From the NCBI GenBank assembly GCA_001782195.1, contig MFNZ01000028.1:1-49147 (forward strand): a stretch of 49,147 nt of DNA, read 5' to 3'. The DNA is from Candidatus Levybacteria bacterium RIFCSPHIGHO2_02_FULL_37_13. GTDB taxonomy: Bacteria; Patescibacteriota; Microgenomatia; Levybacterales; UBA12049. Made by a program: the position numbers and the translations under genes. Within the stretch, counting starts at the first letter, position 1, and each line of letters begins with the position of its first letter. The notes below the pieces were generated by a model. The model was not told the DNA's origin and did no database searches. It saw only the letters and a list, made by a program, of their open reading frames with translations. Positions 41,706-49,147 of the stretch are shown piece after piece.

Positions 41706-42503
41706 ATGCTTACATCAACCTTGGGTGGATTAATAAAGGATCATAGAATAAAAAAAAGACTTTCGCAATTAGAGGTGTCTCTTCGGATTGGCTGGAAGGA
41801 CAGTACCCGCCTGTCAAAAATAGAACAGGGAAGAGTAGGAAAGCCAACTCGTGAGACCTTAGACAAGATCGTGAATGCGCTAGAGCTTAATGCATATGAC
41901 AGGGGACAGATATTTCTAGCGACTCGCATTGTCCCAACAAGCGAAGAGGTAAACAGCGTTATTCTGAAAGTTAAAGAAAAAATGAAAGATTTTAAATATC
42001 CACTGATGCTTGTTGATTTTACGTGGAATACTTTTTATTTTAATAAACTTTGCATTGACCTTTTTAAACTATCTGATAAAGAATACCGTTTTTTAGAAAA
42101 AAATAAACTAAATTGGCTAGAACTACTTTTTCTGCGCAAGAGCTTCAACAATGTTAAACTAAAGGCTGGTTATACTGAAATGAGCATGAGCGTTTCAGAA
42201 GAATACTTTATTAGCCATTTTAAATTTGAACAGTCCAATAATACTAGCGAAAAGTGGTTCAGAAATCTTTTGCTAAAATTAAGTAAAGATTCTAATTTTC
42301 GGAAATTGTGGGCTAAAACTCCTCCTTCCAAAGAAGAACATTTTTACAACTATGAAATTAACCATTTTACAGGTAACTGGCGTGGAAAAGAGGAAACATT
42401 AAGATTCCATATTTTTGCAGTACACCCGACCTTCGATTCAAGATTTGCTTTATTAATTCATCAGCCTGCCGACGTAAACACATTCAAATTCTACGCAAAA
42501 TAA
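41706..42503 (+). CDS. XRE-family regulator with MmyB-like ligand domain
   Basis: 265 residues from ATG 41706, 7 bases after TATAAT. Upstream in-frame ATGs (41646) lie inside the palindromes and are rejected. Helix-turn-helix at about 5-70 (LGGLIKDHRIKKRLSQLEVSLRIGW...RLSKIEQGRVGKPTRETLDKIVNAL). The C-terminal part matches the MmyB-like PAS-type domain: LVDFTWNTFYFNKLCIDLF, NWLELLFLRKSF and the closing FHIFAVHPTFDSRFALLIHQP. In actinobacteria such regulators bind small ligands. In this compact CPR genome it looks acquired, supported by its direct-repeat borders. Confidence 0.8.
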   Translation: MLTSTLGGLIKDHRIKKRLSQLEVSLRIGWKDSTRLSKIEQGRVGKPTRETLDKIVNALELNAYDRGQIFLATRIVPTSEEVNSVILKVKEKMKDFKYPLMLVDFTWNTFYFNKLCIDLFKLSDKEYRFLEKNKLNWLELLFLRKSFNNVKLKAGYTEMSMSVSEEYFISHFKFEQSNNTSEKWFRNLLLKLSKDSNFRKLWAKTPPSKEEHFYNYEINHFTGNWRGKEETLRFHIFAVHPTFDSRFALLIHQPADVNTFKFYAK

Positions 42504-42537
42504 GCCCAAAATCTCGACCCGCAAAAATTATTAACTT

Positions 42538-42577
42538 CTTGCCATTTTTTGAAGTTATGTATATTATAAATAAATGG
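42538..42577. repeat. right direct repeat of the XRE cassette and promoter of the next gene
   Basis: CTTGCCATTTTTTGAAGTTATG..., about 36 of 40 bases as in 41351-41388. TTGCCA (42539-42544), 17 bases, TATTAT (42562-42567) should start transcription at about 42574, 5 bases before ATG 42579. Confidence 0.75.
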
Positions 42578-42578
42578 T

Positions 42579-42809
42579 ATGACGAAAAAAACTAAGTCTT
42601 CTCTGGGTCAATCTTTTAAAAATATAAAAAGGTTTAGACTTCACCATAAATTGATTTTTTCTCTCATTGGAATTGTAGGGATAATTTTGGTATGGAGAGG
42701 AGTCTGGACATTTTTTGATAATGCTCCCCTACTGAATGATCCAGTAGTTTCAATTATTGTTGGTTTTCTTTTAGTCGCTTTTTCAGGACTTTTCTTTAAA
42801 TTACTTTGA
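42579..42809 (+). CDS. small two-helix membrane protein
   Basis: 76 residues: basic head (MTKKTKSSLGQSFKNIKRFRLHHK), helix at about 26-46 (IFSLIGIVGIILVWRGVWTFF), loop DNAPLLNDPVV, helix at about 58-76. No known function. Its promoter lies in the right-hand direct repeat. 22 bases before the decarboxylase gene and possibly cotranscribed. Confidence 0.6.
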   Translation: MTKKTKSSLGQSFKNIKRFRLHHKLIFSLIGIVGIILVWRGVWTFFDNAPLLNDPVVSIIVGFLLVAFSGLFFKLL

Positions 42810-42831
42810 TGTTTTTAACCAATAGATAAGT

Positions 42832-43950
42832 ATGAAACTCAACAAACAAATTATAAATAAAAGTAATCAATTCAAAACCCCATTTTTACTTGTTGATTTA
42901 AAACAAGTAAGTAAACATTACAATAATATCAAGAAAAATTTATCTGGCGTAGAAGTATTCTATTCAATGAAGGCAAATGATCATCCACGCATAGTTGAAA
43001 CATTGGTAAAAGAAAATGCATCATTTGATATTACTTCCGAAAGAGAATTAAATTCATTAAATAAAAATAGTCTCTCTTCAAAGAAAATTACCTGTTTAAA
43101 TCCAATAAAATCCCCAGAGTTTCTTAAAAGGCTTTTTGAAAATAAAATTACTATTATGGCATATGACTCATTTGATGAAGTGGATAAAATTGCAAGATAT
43201 GCTCCTGGAAGTAAGCTTGTTCTTCGAATAGTGGTTGATAATGAAGGAAGCGATTGGCCATTAACAAAAAAATATGGTGTAAATCCAGCGGAAGCGCTTC
43301 CTTTATTGAAATATGCGCTGGGAAAAAAATTGCAGCCAATCGGATTAACATTTCACGTTGGCTCTCAATGTCGAAATAAAAATAACTGGGTTAATGCCTT
43401 ATTTGTCTGCGAAACTTTATGGGCATTAGCAAAAAAAGAAAACATTCACTTTAATTTTTTAAGTTTGGGAGGAGGTTTGCCAATCCAACATGACAGACCA
43501 ATACCAGCGTTAGAAGATATTGGTAAGGGAATAAAAAAAATGCTGAGCAATAATTTTAAATCAGCAGATTCCCCGCTTAGAGTAGCTATAGAACCAGGGC
43601 GGGCAATCGTAGGAGATAGTGCAATAATGGTTACGTCGGTTATTGGAAAAGCAAAAAGAGGAAGTGAAAATTGGCTATATGTAGATACTGGCGTATTTAA
43701 TGGCTTTATGGAAACGATAGATGGATTTACTTATGACATCAAAACGATAAAAAATACTGCGATAAAGAAATTTACAATCGGCGGACCTTCTTGCGATAGT
43801 GTTGATATTCCCTTTAAGAATGTTGTTTTAGAGGATGTAAAGATAGGAGACAAAATATATGTTTTGAATGCAGGCGCATATACTACAGTGTATGCATCTA
43901 CTTTTAATGGCTTTGAAATACCCAAAACATATTTTTTGAGTGACGATTAA
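42832..43950 (+). CDS. ornithine/diaminopimelate-decarboxylase-fold enzyme, ornithine type
   Basis: 372 residues. Fold-type III PLP enzyme: FYSMKANDHPRIV holds the PLP Lys (about 46), LTFHVGSQ binds the cofactor phosphate side, the LGGGLP glycine loop and AIEPGRAIVG follow. The late GGPSCDSVDIPF provides the catalytic Cys-Asp pair and GAYTTVYASTFNGF closes. The C-D motif and ending match ornithine decarboxylases rather than LysA. Would make putrescine, the entry to polyamines, if the substrate is ornithine (inference). Followed after 13 bases by an EamA exporter. Confidence 0.85.
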   Translation: MKLNKQIINKSNQFKTPFLLVDLKQVSKHYNNIKKNLSGVEVFYSMKANDHPRIVETLVKENASFDITSERELNSLNKNSLSSKKITCLNPIKSPEFLKRLFENKITIMAYDSFDEVDKIARYAPGSKLVLRIVVDNEGSDWPLTKKYGVNPAEALPLLKYALGKKLQPIGLTFHVGSQCRNKNNWVNALFVCETLWALAKKENIHFNFLSLGGGLPIQHDRPIPALEDIGKGIKKMLSNNFKSADSPLRVAIEPGRAIVGDSAIMVTSVIGKAKRGSENWLYVDTGVFNGFMETIDGFTYDIKTIKNTAIKKFTIGGPSCDSVDIPFKNVVLEDVKIGDKIYVLNAGAYTTVYASTFNGFEIPKTYFLSDD

Positions 43951-43963
43951 GTAAGTATATTAT

Positions 43964-44860
43964 ATGGGTATATTTTTTTCAATCCTCTCTCCTGCAATTG
44001 CGGGAATCAGCAATTACATCGATAAAATTTTCTTAGATAAATACAAAATACTACCGGTTGTGATAACCATCTATAGTGGAATGGCTGGATTTGTTATAGG
44101 ACTTGTGATTCTTTTTTTTACAGGTTTTTACCCAGTTGATTTTAGGTTAACCATGATTGTTCTTGCCTCAGGTTTTCTTACTAATTTATATCTTCTTCCC
44201 TATTACAAAGCATTAACATACGATGAGACATCTCGTGTTATTCCTTTTTTTCAATCCATTCCTATATTCGTGTTAATTTTAAGTTTTTTATTTTTGGGAG
44301 AGACCTTAAGCCTGAAACAATACATCGGCTGTTTTATTATAATTTTTGGTTCGTTTATGATTGCTTTAGAAAAATTTGACCTTAAAATTTTTAAAATTCG
44401 TCCAGCATTTTGGCTTATAATGCTATCAAGTTTTTTATATGCTATTTCGGTTGTGTTATATAAAGTTGGTGTTGAGGAAATTCCATTTTGGCATACCCTA
44501 CCATATGAGGGGTTTGGAATGATCTTAGGATCATTAGCAATTTTTACATACAAGGATAACAAACAAATATTTTTAAAGCAGGCAAAAGGCTTTAAGAAAA
44601 ATATATATGTACTTTTGTCAATAAATGAGATCATTTACGTACTTGCCCGATATACAACATATTTTGCGCTCTCATTAATTTCGGCAAGTATCGTAAATGT
44701 TTTATCGGGATTCCAGCCTTTTTTCGTATTGATATTCGGAATTATACTTTCTCTCTGGTTTCCTAAAGTATTGAGAGAGGTTATAAATAAAAAAGTCCTT
44801 TTTCAGAAAATAACATCTATTTCTCTTATGTTCATAGGATTATACTTTATTTTTTCTTAA
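43964..44860 (+). CDS. EamA/DMT-family transporter
   Basis: 298 residues, about 10 membrane helices in two EamA halves (FLTNLYLLPYYKALTYDETSRVIPFFQSIPIFVLILSFLFLGE in the first half is the clearest signature). Drug/metabolite transporter superfamily; substrates range over amino acids, sugars and amines. Downstream of the decarboxylase, so export or uptake of its substrate or product is plausible but unproven. Overlaps the convergent DUF2156 gene by 4 bases. Confidence 0.85.
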   Translation: MGIFFSILSPAIAGISNYIDKIFLDKYKILPVVITIYSGMAGFVIGLVILFFTGFYPVDFRLTMIVLASGFLTNLYLLPYYKALTYDETSRVIPFFQSIPIFVLILSFLFLGETLSLKQYIGCFIIIFGSFMIALEKFDLKIFKIRPAFWLIMLSSFLYAISVVLYKVGVEEIPFWHTLPYEGFGMILGSLAIFTYKDNKQIFLKQAKGFKKNIYVLLSINEIIYVLARYTTYFALSLISASIVNVLSGFQPFFVLIFGIILSLWFPKVLREVINKKVLFQKITSISLMFIGLYFIFS

Positions 44861-45768
44861 GCCCTTTCCTTTATTATATATTTTTTAAGATAGAATACTG
44901 GTCGCCAAAGTTTTTTTGCTTTTTTTAAGCCTGAAATACCAAGGTCTTGTTCATAGTTAAGATATGCACACCCCAATTCCTTAAGTATTTTTGCCGTCTC
45001 GTGGTTAAGAAAAGGATAGATGCCTTGATATGTATTATCCCCTTTTTGTAAACTCATTCCTGCATAATTGCCTGGAAGAAGATGATACGTTGTAAATCCA
45101 ATAAGTTTATTTTTATGATAGACCCCCAGTCCTGATATGTTGCGTAAGCCCGCTAAATCAAATAATTTTTCAACAGCTATTAATTCAATTTCTGTTTCAC
45201 TTCGTTTTCTTCCTTTTTGTTTTTCCCAAAGGTAAAATAATTTTTTTATTTCTTGTTTTATTTCGTCTTGAGTTAAATCCAGACGTTTTATTACATAATC
45301 AGAGTATAGTTTTTTAAATAGTTTAACAAGGTTTCGTTTGTTATGGTATTTACTTCCCATCAAGCTTACTAATTCGTTAACTGATAGAATGTAGTCAAAG
45401 TTATCTTGATCTTCCGTGATAGAAAAAAAGTCTTGCAGATTGGGTGATGATATAATACTTATTTCAGGAATATGTTTTAGCTGTGGAGCAAGATTTTCTT
45501 CTTTACTTTTTAATAATAATTTTGTAATGGTATTTTTAGCATTATTAGTACCCAGGAAAGTATAGAAAGATTCGTCTGTAATATAATCTTGACGATTTAC
45601 TACGAGATTGTTATCGAGAATAGAGATTGCAGTGTCAGTTCGTGGGTTGTAAATCCACAAGTCTATAAATTCGAAATCATTATATGGTGGAAACTGTTTA
45701 GTAAAGTCTTCGATAGCATTTCTATCATTAAGTTCTAATTTCTTAAAGTTAGGAAAAGTCGGGATCAT
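44857..45768 (-). CDS. DUF2156 / LPG_synthase_C-like GNAT protein
   Basis: 303 residues. Opening FPPYNDFEFIDLWIYN and central KYHNKRNLVKLFKK, then GLGVYHKNKLIGFTTYHLL and GMSLQKGDNTYQGIYPFLNHETAKIL, follow the phosphatidylglycerol-lysyltransferase C-terminal (DUF2156) pattern with two GNAT-like halves. No membrane flippase part, so it is a soluble member whose acceptor is unknown; related proteins transfer aminoacyl groups from tRNA. Divergent from the membrane gene at 45829. Confidence 0.75.
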   Translation of the reverse strand: MIPTFPNFKKLELNDRNAIEDFTKQFPPYNDFEFIDLWIYNPRTDTAISILDNNLVVNRQDYITDESFYTFLGTNNAKNTITKLLLKSKEENLAPQLKHIPEISIISSPNLQDFFSITEDQDNFDYILSVNELVSLMGSKYHNKRNLVKLFKKLYSDYVIKRLDLTQDEIKQEIKKLFYLWEKQKGRKRSETEIELIAVEKLFDLAGLRNISGLGVYHKNKLIGFTTYHLLPGNYAGMSLQKGDNTYQGIYPFLNHETAKILKELGCAYLNYEQDLGISGLKKAKKLWRPVFYLKKYIIKERA

Positions 45769-45793
45769 GTATAGGTTATTATAAATGTACGCC

Positions 45794-45821
45794 TTGACTT
45801 ATTGCAAGAAGTGTGTATAAC
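45794..45821 (+). promoter_or_regulatory. promoter of the membrane protein gene
   Basis: TTGACT (45794-45799), 16 bases, TATAAC (45816-45821). The GTG start codon at 45829 lies 7 bases after the -10 box, i.e. at the expected first transcribed base. Confidence 0.6.
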
Positions 45822-45828
45822 ATAAAGT

Positions 45829-46647
45829 GTGTTGGAAACTATTAAAAAGCAATGGTCCGCAAAAACTGCTGTAGTTTTTTTTATCCTCCTTACAGCTTGG
45901 TGGATTATTTTACAATTTATGAATCTTCCTCATGAAAGTGAGTACAATCAGTTATGGGCCGCTGTATATGGATTAGTAGCATTATGGGGAGGAATATGGG
46001 GTGTAATTATTTCACAAAAATGGGGAGGACTTCAAAGCGTTATGGGTAAAAGCATACTCTTTTTCGCTTTGGGTTTGCTTTCTCAAGAAATAGGACAAGT
46101 ATTATATTCTTACTATATTTATTTTCTGCATCAACCGATTCCTTATCCATCAGTGGGAGATTACTTCTTTTGGGCTACCGTACCTCTTTACATTATTGCA
46201 GTAATATATTTAGCTAGAGCATCAGGCGTACACATTTCACTGCGATCTGTTACGGGCAAATTACAAGCAGTGTTAATTCCAGCAGGAATACTTTTATTAT
46301 GTTATGCCATATTTCTACAAGGTTATGAATTTGACTGGGCTGATCCTATTAAAATTTTAATTGATTTGGGGGTTCCGATTGGAGAGGCAGTATATATTTC
46401 GATTGCACTTTTAACGTACATGCTGACCAGAGGTTTGCTAGGAGGAATAATGAAAAATAAAGTATTATTTATACTTATTGCTCTACTGGGTGAATTCATT
46501 GCTGATTGGGTTTTTCTGTATCAAGCAAGTCGTGAAATATGGTATGCGGGTGGGATAAATGACTATATGTACTTTGTAGCTTACTCTCTTATGGTATTAG
46601 GACTTTTGCAATTAAACACCGTATTGGCAAAAATAAGAAATAAATAG
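45829..46647 (+). CDS. seven/eight-helix membrane protein, sensor-like
   Basis: 272 residues starting at GTG (MLETIKKQ). About eight hydrophobic helices. The stretch FLHQPIPYPSVGDYFFWATVPLYIIAVIYL resembles the P-x-P-S-x-A-D-x-x-Y-L element of membrane sensor domains found in front of some GGDEF/EAL and kinase proteins, but here no output domain is attached. A small gene and a soluble histidine kinase follow, so a split sensor is conceivable. Confidence 0.55.
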   Translation: MLETIKKQWSAKTAVVFFILLTAWWIILQFMNLPHESEYNQLWAAVYGLVALWGGIWGVIISQKWGGLQSVMGKSILFFALGLLSQEIGQVLYSYYIYFLHQPIPYPSVGDYFFWATVPLYIIAVIYLARASGVHISLRSVTGKLQAVLIPAGILLLCYAIFLQGYEFDWADPIKILIDLGVPIGEAVYISIALLTYMLTRGLLGGIMKNKVLFILIALLGEFIADWVFLYQASREIWYAGGINDYMYFVAYSLMVLGLLQLNTVLAKIRNK

Positions 46648-46658
46648 CCTTAATTATT

Positions 46659-46937
46659 ATGGATATCTTTGCGAAGATAGCCGAAAAAATTATTAGAGAA
46701 CAGGAAGGCATTATCGGGCCAGTTGCTTTAGAGCAGGCAGGTAAAGTGCCCGGGCTTACTCTAAATTGGCCAAAGCATGAAGTTGTGCTTGTGGGCGATA
46801 AAAAGGAAATAGTAGAAAAACTTGTTGAACAGTACGAACATCTTTTTGGCCAAGCGTCGGTTGAGGTGTGTAAAGACGCAGTAAAAGATTTGATTTCAAC
46901 AATTCCCAAAACCCAAATGCCGCAATTTCTTCAATAA
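46659..46937 (+). CDS. small soluble protein of unknown function
   Basis: 92 residues (MDIFAKIAEKIIREQEGIIGPVALEQAGKVPG...STIPKTQMPQFLQ). Mixed helix/strand, no known family, no Cys. Lies 11 bases after the membrane gene and before the histidine kinase, so it may belong to the same signalling unit. Confidence 0.6.
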   Translation: MDIFAKIAEKIIREQEGIIGPVALEQAGKVPGLTLNWPKHEVVLVGDKKEIVEKLVEQYEHLFGQASVEVCKDAVKDLISTIPKTQMPQFLQ

Positions 46938-46940
46938 CAA

Positions 46941-46969
46941 TTGACATTAAGTATTAAGTGGATTATTCT
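46941..46969 (+). promoter_or_regulatory. promoter of the histidine kinase gene
   Basis: Perfect TTGACA (46941-46946), 17 bases, TATTCT (46964-46969). Leader of about 14 bases to ATG 46991 without a clear Shine-Dalgarno sequence. Confidence 0.55.
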
Positions 46970-46990
46970 TAAATAAAGTCAATATTAATT

Positions 46991-48382
46991 ATGGCTCAAT
47001 TGCCGGGTATTATATCCCGCATTATTGGCAAAACAAATAATCAGGCTTATAAAAGCCCTTACGGAGTACAGGGACTTCTGTACAGGCTCGTTCTGATAAT
47101 GGCTTCAACCATCCGTTTGGAAGACTTAACCCATCAACTCTTGAGTGAACTGCTTACCAAAATGCATATTCATAATGGGGCGTTTGTGCTTATAACCGAG
47201 GAGGGTAAAATATATGAAGTAACGCATGAGGGCTATACTTCGGCTCCGGAATTTGATGAAGAAGAAATAAAGACTCTTCTTAATCAACCCAACACATTAG
47301 TTTTTGAAGAGTATGTAAGTGGATCGCTTAGGAATATAATGCGAAAACTTCACGCGGCAGTAGTTGTTAGATTGCATACGGAAAAAGAAAATATTGGCCT
47401 TTTGATTCTTGGAAGAAAAACATCTTTCGATTATTCCTATACGGCATTGGATAAGCAGGTGCTTGAAATCCTGGCTCCGGAGGCGGCAATTGCTGTTCAA
47501 AACGCCCAGAGTTTTGAAGAGATCAGAAGGTTTAATATAACCTTGGAACAAGAAATTAATAATGCAACATCTGAGCTTAAAAAAAGCAATGAAGAAGTTT
47601 ACAAGAAGAATGTTGAGCTTGCTAAGATGGGAGAGCGTCTCTCGGATGCGAATGATAAATTAAAGTCTTTGGATAAACTTAAAGACGAATTTATTTCCCT
47701 TGCTTCTCATGAGCTAAGAACCCCGATGACAGCTATTAAATCCTATCTTTGGATGGTATTGCAAGGCGATGGAGGTAAAGTGTCGGAAAAACAGACAGAA
47801 TACTTAAATAGGGCGTATAAATCAACAGACCATTTAATAGTTCTTGTAAGCGATATGCTAAATGTTTCAAGGATAGAGTCAGGAAGAATTACGCTTAATC
47901 TTACTCAGACGAAACTGGATCAGGTTGTAGACGATGTTATAGCAGAATTAACTCCCCGCGCAACTGAGCTGGATATTGAAATTTCTGCGGTCCCCAATCC
48001 TTCTTTGCCGCAGGTTTTGGCTGACCAGGACAAAATAAAAGAGGTATTAATAAATTTAATAGGCAATGCGTTTAAATTTACCCCAAAAAAAGGTAAAATA
48101 ACCATTTCTTTAGCGCAAAAAGATGGAATGGTTGAGACAACAATATCGGATACAGGGATAGGTATTAAAAAAGAAGATATGCCAAAGCTTTTCCAGAAGT
48201 TTAGCATGGTAGGAGATAGTACGCAAAGAGCTCAAAATGCTCAGGGAACAGGGCTTGGCCTTTATATATGTAAATCTATAATAGAATTGCATGGAGGTAA
48301 AATTTGGGTTAATTCTCCGGGAATCGGGAAAGGAACAGCATTTACATTTTCCTTAAAAATTTCTAAATCAAGCTCAGCTTGA
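46991..48382 (+). CDS. soluble GAF-type sensor histidine kinase
   Basis: 463 residues without membrane helix. N-terminal GAF-like domain (about 35-170), coiled coil (about 180-225), HisKA with phospho-His in SLASHELRTPMTAIKSYLW (His about 241), HATPase with N box (INLIGNAFKFTP), G1 (DTGIGI) and G2 (GTGLGLYICKSI). Phosphorylates a response regulator; the receiver-only protein at 40934 is the only candidate in the window. Its input would be a cytoplasmic signal or the preceding membrane protein (inference). Confidence 0.92.
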   Translation: MAQLPGIISRIIGKTNNQAYKSPYGVQGLLYRLVLIMASTIRLEDLTHQLLSELLTKMHIHNGAFVLITEEGKIYEVTHEGYTSAPEFDEEEIKTLLNQPNTLVFEEYVSGSLRNIMRKLHAAVVVRLHTEKENIGLLILGRKTSFDYSYTALDKQVLEILAPEAAIAVQNAQSFEEIRRFNITLEQEINNATSELKKSNEEVYKKNVELAKMGERLSDANDKLKSLDKLKDEFISLASHELRTPMTAIKSYLWMVLQGDGGKVSEKQTEYLNRAYKSTDHLIVLVSDMLNVSRIESGRITLNLTQTKLDQVVDDVIAELTPRATELDIEISAVPNPSLPQVLADQDKIKEVLINLIGNAFKFTPKKGKITISLAQKDGMVETTISDTGIGIKKEDMPKLFQKFSMVGDSTQRAQNAQGTGLGLYICKSIIELHGGKIWVNSPGIGKGTAFTFSLKISKSSSA

Positions 48383-48416
48383 CAAAGGTATTTAAATTAC
48401 TTTAAAGTAAAATAGT

Positions 48417-49147
48417 ATGGATTTCCTGTTGGCTTTAAAAATTCCGGGTATGACCGGAACAATTGTGCCGCCGGCGAATGTTCCAACAGGCGGTTTATTT
48501 TCAACAGGACAGGATGTTATTCGAGCCGGTATCACCTTTTTTCTTATAATAGTTATTCTTTTAGCTATATTTTATCTTCTCATTGGAGCTCTTCGTTACA
48601 TTTTCTCAAGGGGCGATAAGCAAAAAATTCAAGGAGCGAGAGAAAAGATCACATATTCGATTGTCGGGCTTATAATTGCTTTTTTGGCATTTGCTTTGAT
48701 GACGATAGTCAGCCAGTTCTTTAATGTTCCACTGCTTTCTCCTTTTACAGTCTCGGTCTCCCATAGCTGTGGAGCATGTACAAATATTGATCCTATCAAT
48801 GTAACTGCCAGAGGATATGATATAAAAGTCGGGATAAGACTTGTATGGGTACATGTAGATAAGGACGGGGATGGGAATGCCGGGAATGATGTAGGTGAAT
48901 CATTGCGTTGCGAATCGGGTATTTGCAGTTGGGATTTGAGTACGTTTGCTCCGGGAACATATATATATACTGGTCAAGCAGAAAATAGAGCAGGTGACAA
49001 TATATATACCGAAAAGAAAAGTTTTACTATTACAAGACCAGGTTGTAATTTGATAAAGTCATGCGACACTTGCATAGTTTTTGGATGTATGTGGGCAAGA
49101 AGTGAGTTTAAACCTCTTGGTTGTTATACTATTAGTGATGGAAATAT
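48417..49147 (+). CDS. two-helix pilin-like membrane protein with Cys-rich exported domain (incomplete)
   Basis: 243 codons are open from ATG 48417 to the window end with no stop. Residues about 35-60 and 75-100 are membrane helices separated by the basic loop FSRGDKQKIQGAREKITYS, as in the TrbC/VirB2-type two-helix proteins common in Patescibacteria. A large outside domain follows with an acidic DKDGDGNAGNDVGES stretch, which looks like a calcium loop, and eight Cys (for example CGAC, CESGIC, CDTC), suggesting disulphides. TTGACA (48379-48384) with TAAAGT (48403-48408) may be the promoter, starting next to the ATG. Confidence 0.7.
   Translation, partial: MDFLLALKIPGMTGTIVPPANVPTGGLFSTGQDVIRAGITFFLIIVILLAIFYLLIGALRYIFSRGDKQKIQGAREKITYSIVGLIIAFLAFALMTIVSQFFNVPLLSPFTVSVSHSCGACTNIDPINVTARGYDIKVGIRLVWVHVDKDGDGNAGNDVGESLRCESGICSWDLSTFAPGTYIYTGQAENRAGDNIYTEKKSFTITRPGCNLIKSCDTCIVFGCMWARSEFKPLGCYTISDGN

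Noticed and set aside
44251-44634. 127-residue minus-strand frame
   Set aside because: Antisense shadow of the EamA transporter; no start signal and no family resemblance.

Overview
The window looks like chromosome of a Patescibacteria (CPR) bacterium, most likely of the Microgenomates group. This is inferred from gene content and style: AT-rich DNA, compact genes, a type IV pilus ATPase set (pilB, pilT, pilC), FemAB and MurF-like cell-wall genes, a YebC regulator, a TrpR/YerC-like regulator, many small membrane proteins of unknown function, and stand-alone promoters that sit almost on the start codon. UGA works as a normal stop (for example at the end of the RluA gene), so this is not a code-25 lineage. 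No rRNA, tRNA or CRISPR array was found by eye.

Layout. 0.2-6.3 kb: an MFS transporter, an Lgt-like membrane protein, an RluA pseudouridine synthase, a 48-residue Lys-rich protein, a LytR_C-type protein, a TPR protein, yebC and a membrane protein. 6.3-7.2 kb: a 0.9-kb hairpin-rich stretch with no convincing gene. 7.2-12.2 kb: two unusual regulators made of three tandem OmpR-type winged-helix domains without a receiver, flanking a membrane-anchored GH18 hydrolase, then a Xer recombinase. The second regulator is broken by one in-frame UAG. 12.2-19.1 kb: a pyrimidine operon on the minus strand (pyrB, carA, carB, pyrC). 19.2-22.6 kb: purC, a PIN/AbrB toxin-antitoxin pair with an unknown gene, flanked by folD and a remnant of a second folD 3' end. 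22.6-30.0 kb: gyrA, a membrane pyrophosphatase and gyrB. 30.2-35.2 kb: a TrpR-like regulator with a strong palindromic operator, then a cell-wall-type cluster (MurF-like, alpha/beta hydrolase, DegT aminotransferase, FemAB). 35.4-40.9 kb: a repeat coiled-coil protein, a delta-prime-like clamp loader subunit and pilB-pilT-pilC. 40.9-49.1 kb: a response regulator, an XRE/MmyB-type cassette, an ornithine-decarboxylase-like enzyme with an EamA transporter, a DUF2156 protein, a membrane protein, a small protein, a histidine kinase, and the start of a two-helix pilin-like membrane protein that runs off the end.

The most striking property is the density of short dispersed repeats, many of them sitting in frame inside housekeeping genes. 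At least four families interrupt rluA, carB (three times), carA, gyrA, the MurF-like gene, pyrC, an alpha/beta hydrolase and the delta-prime gene, each time lengthening the protein without breaking it. This resembles the Rickettsia palindromic elements, but in a CPR genome and with several unrelated families at once. Other unusual points are a folD gene that needs a -1 shift exactly at a canonical GGGAAAA slippery heptamer, the UAG inside the triple winged-helix gene, a duplicated operator for the TrpR-like protein, two small cargo blocks bounded by direct repeats (in folD and at 41.35/42.54 kb), and a double-hairpin element whose stems differ in sequence between copies but still pair.
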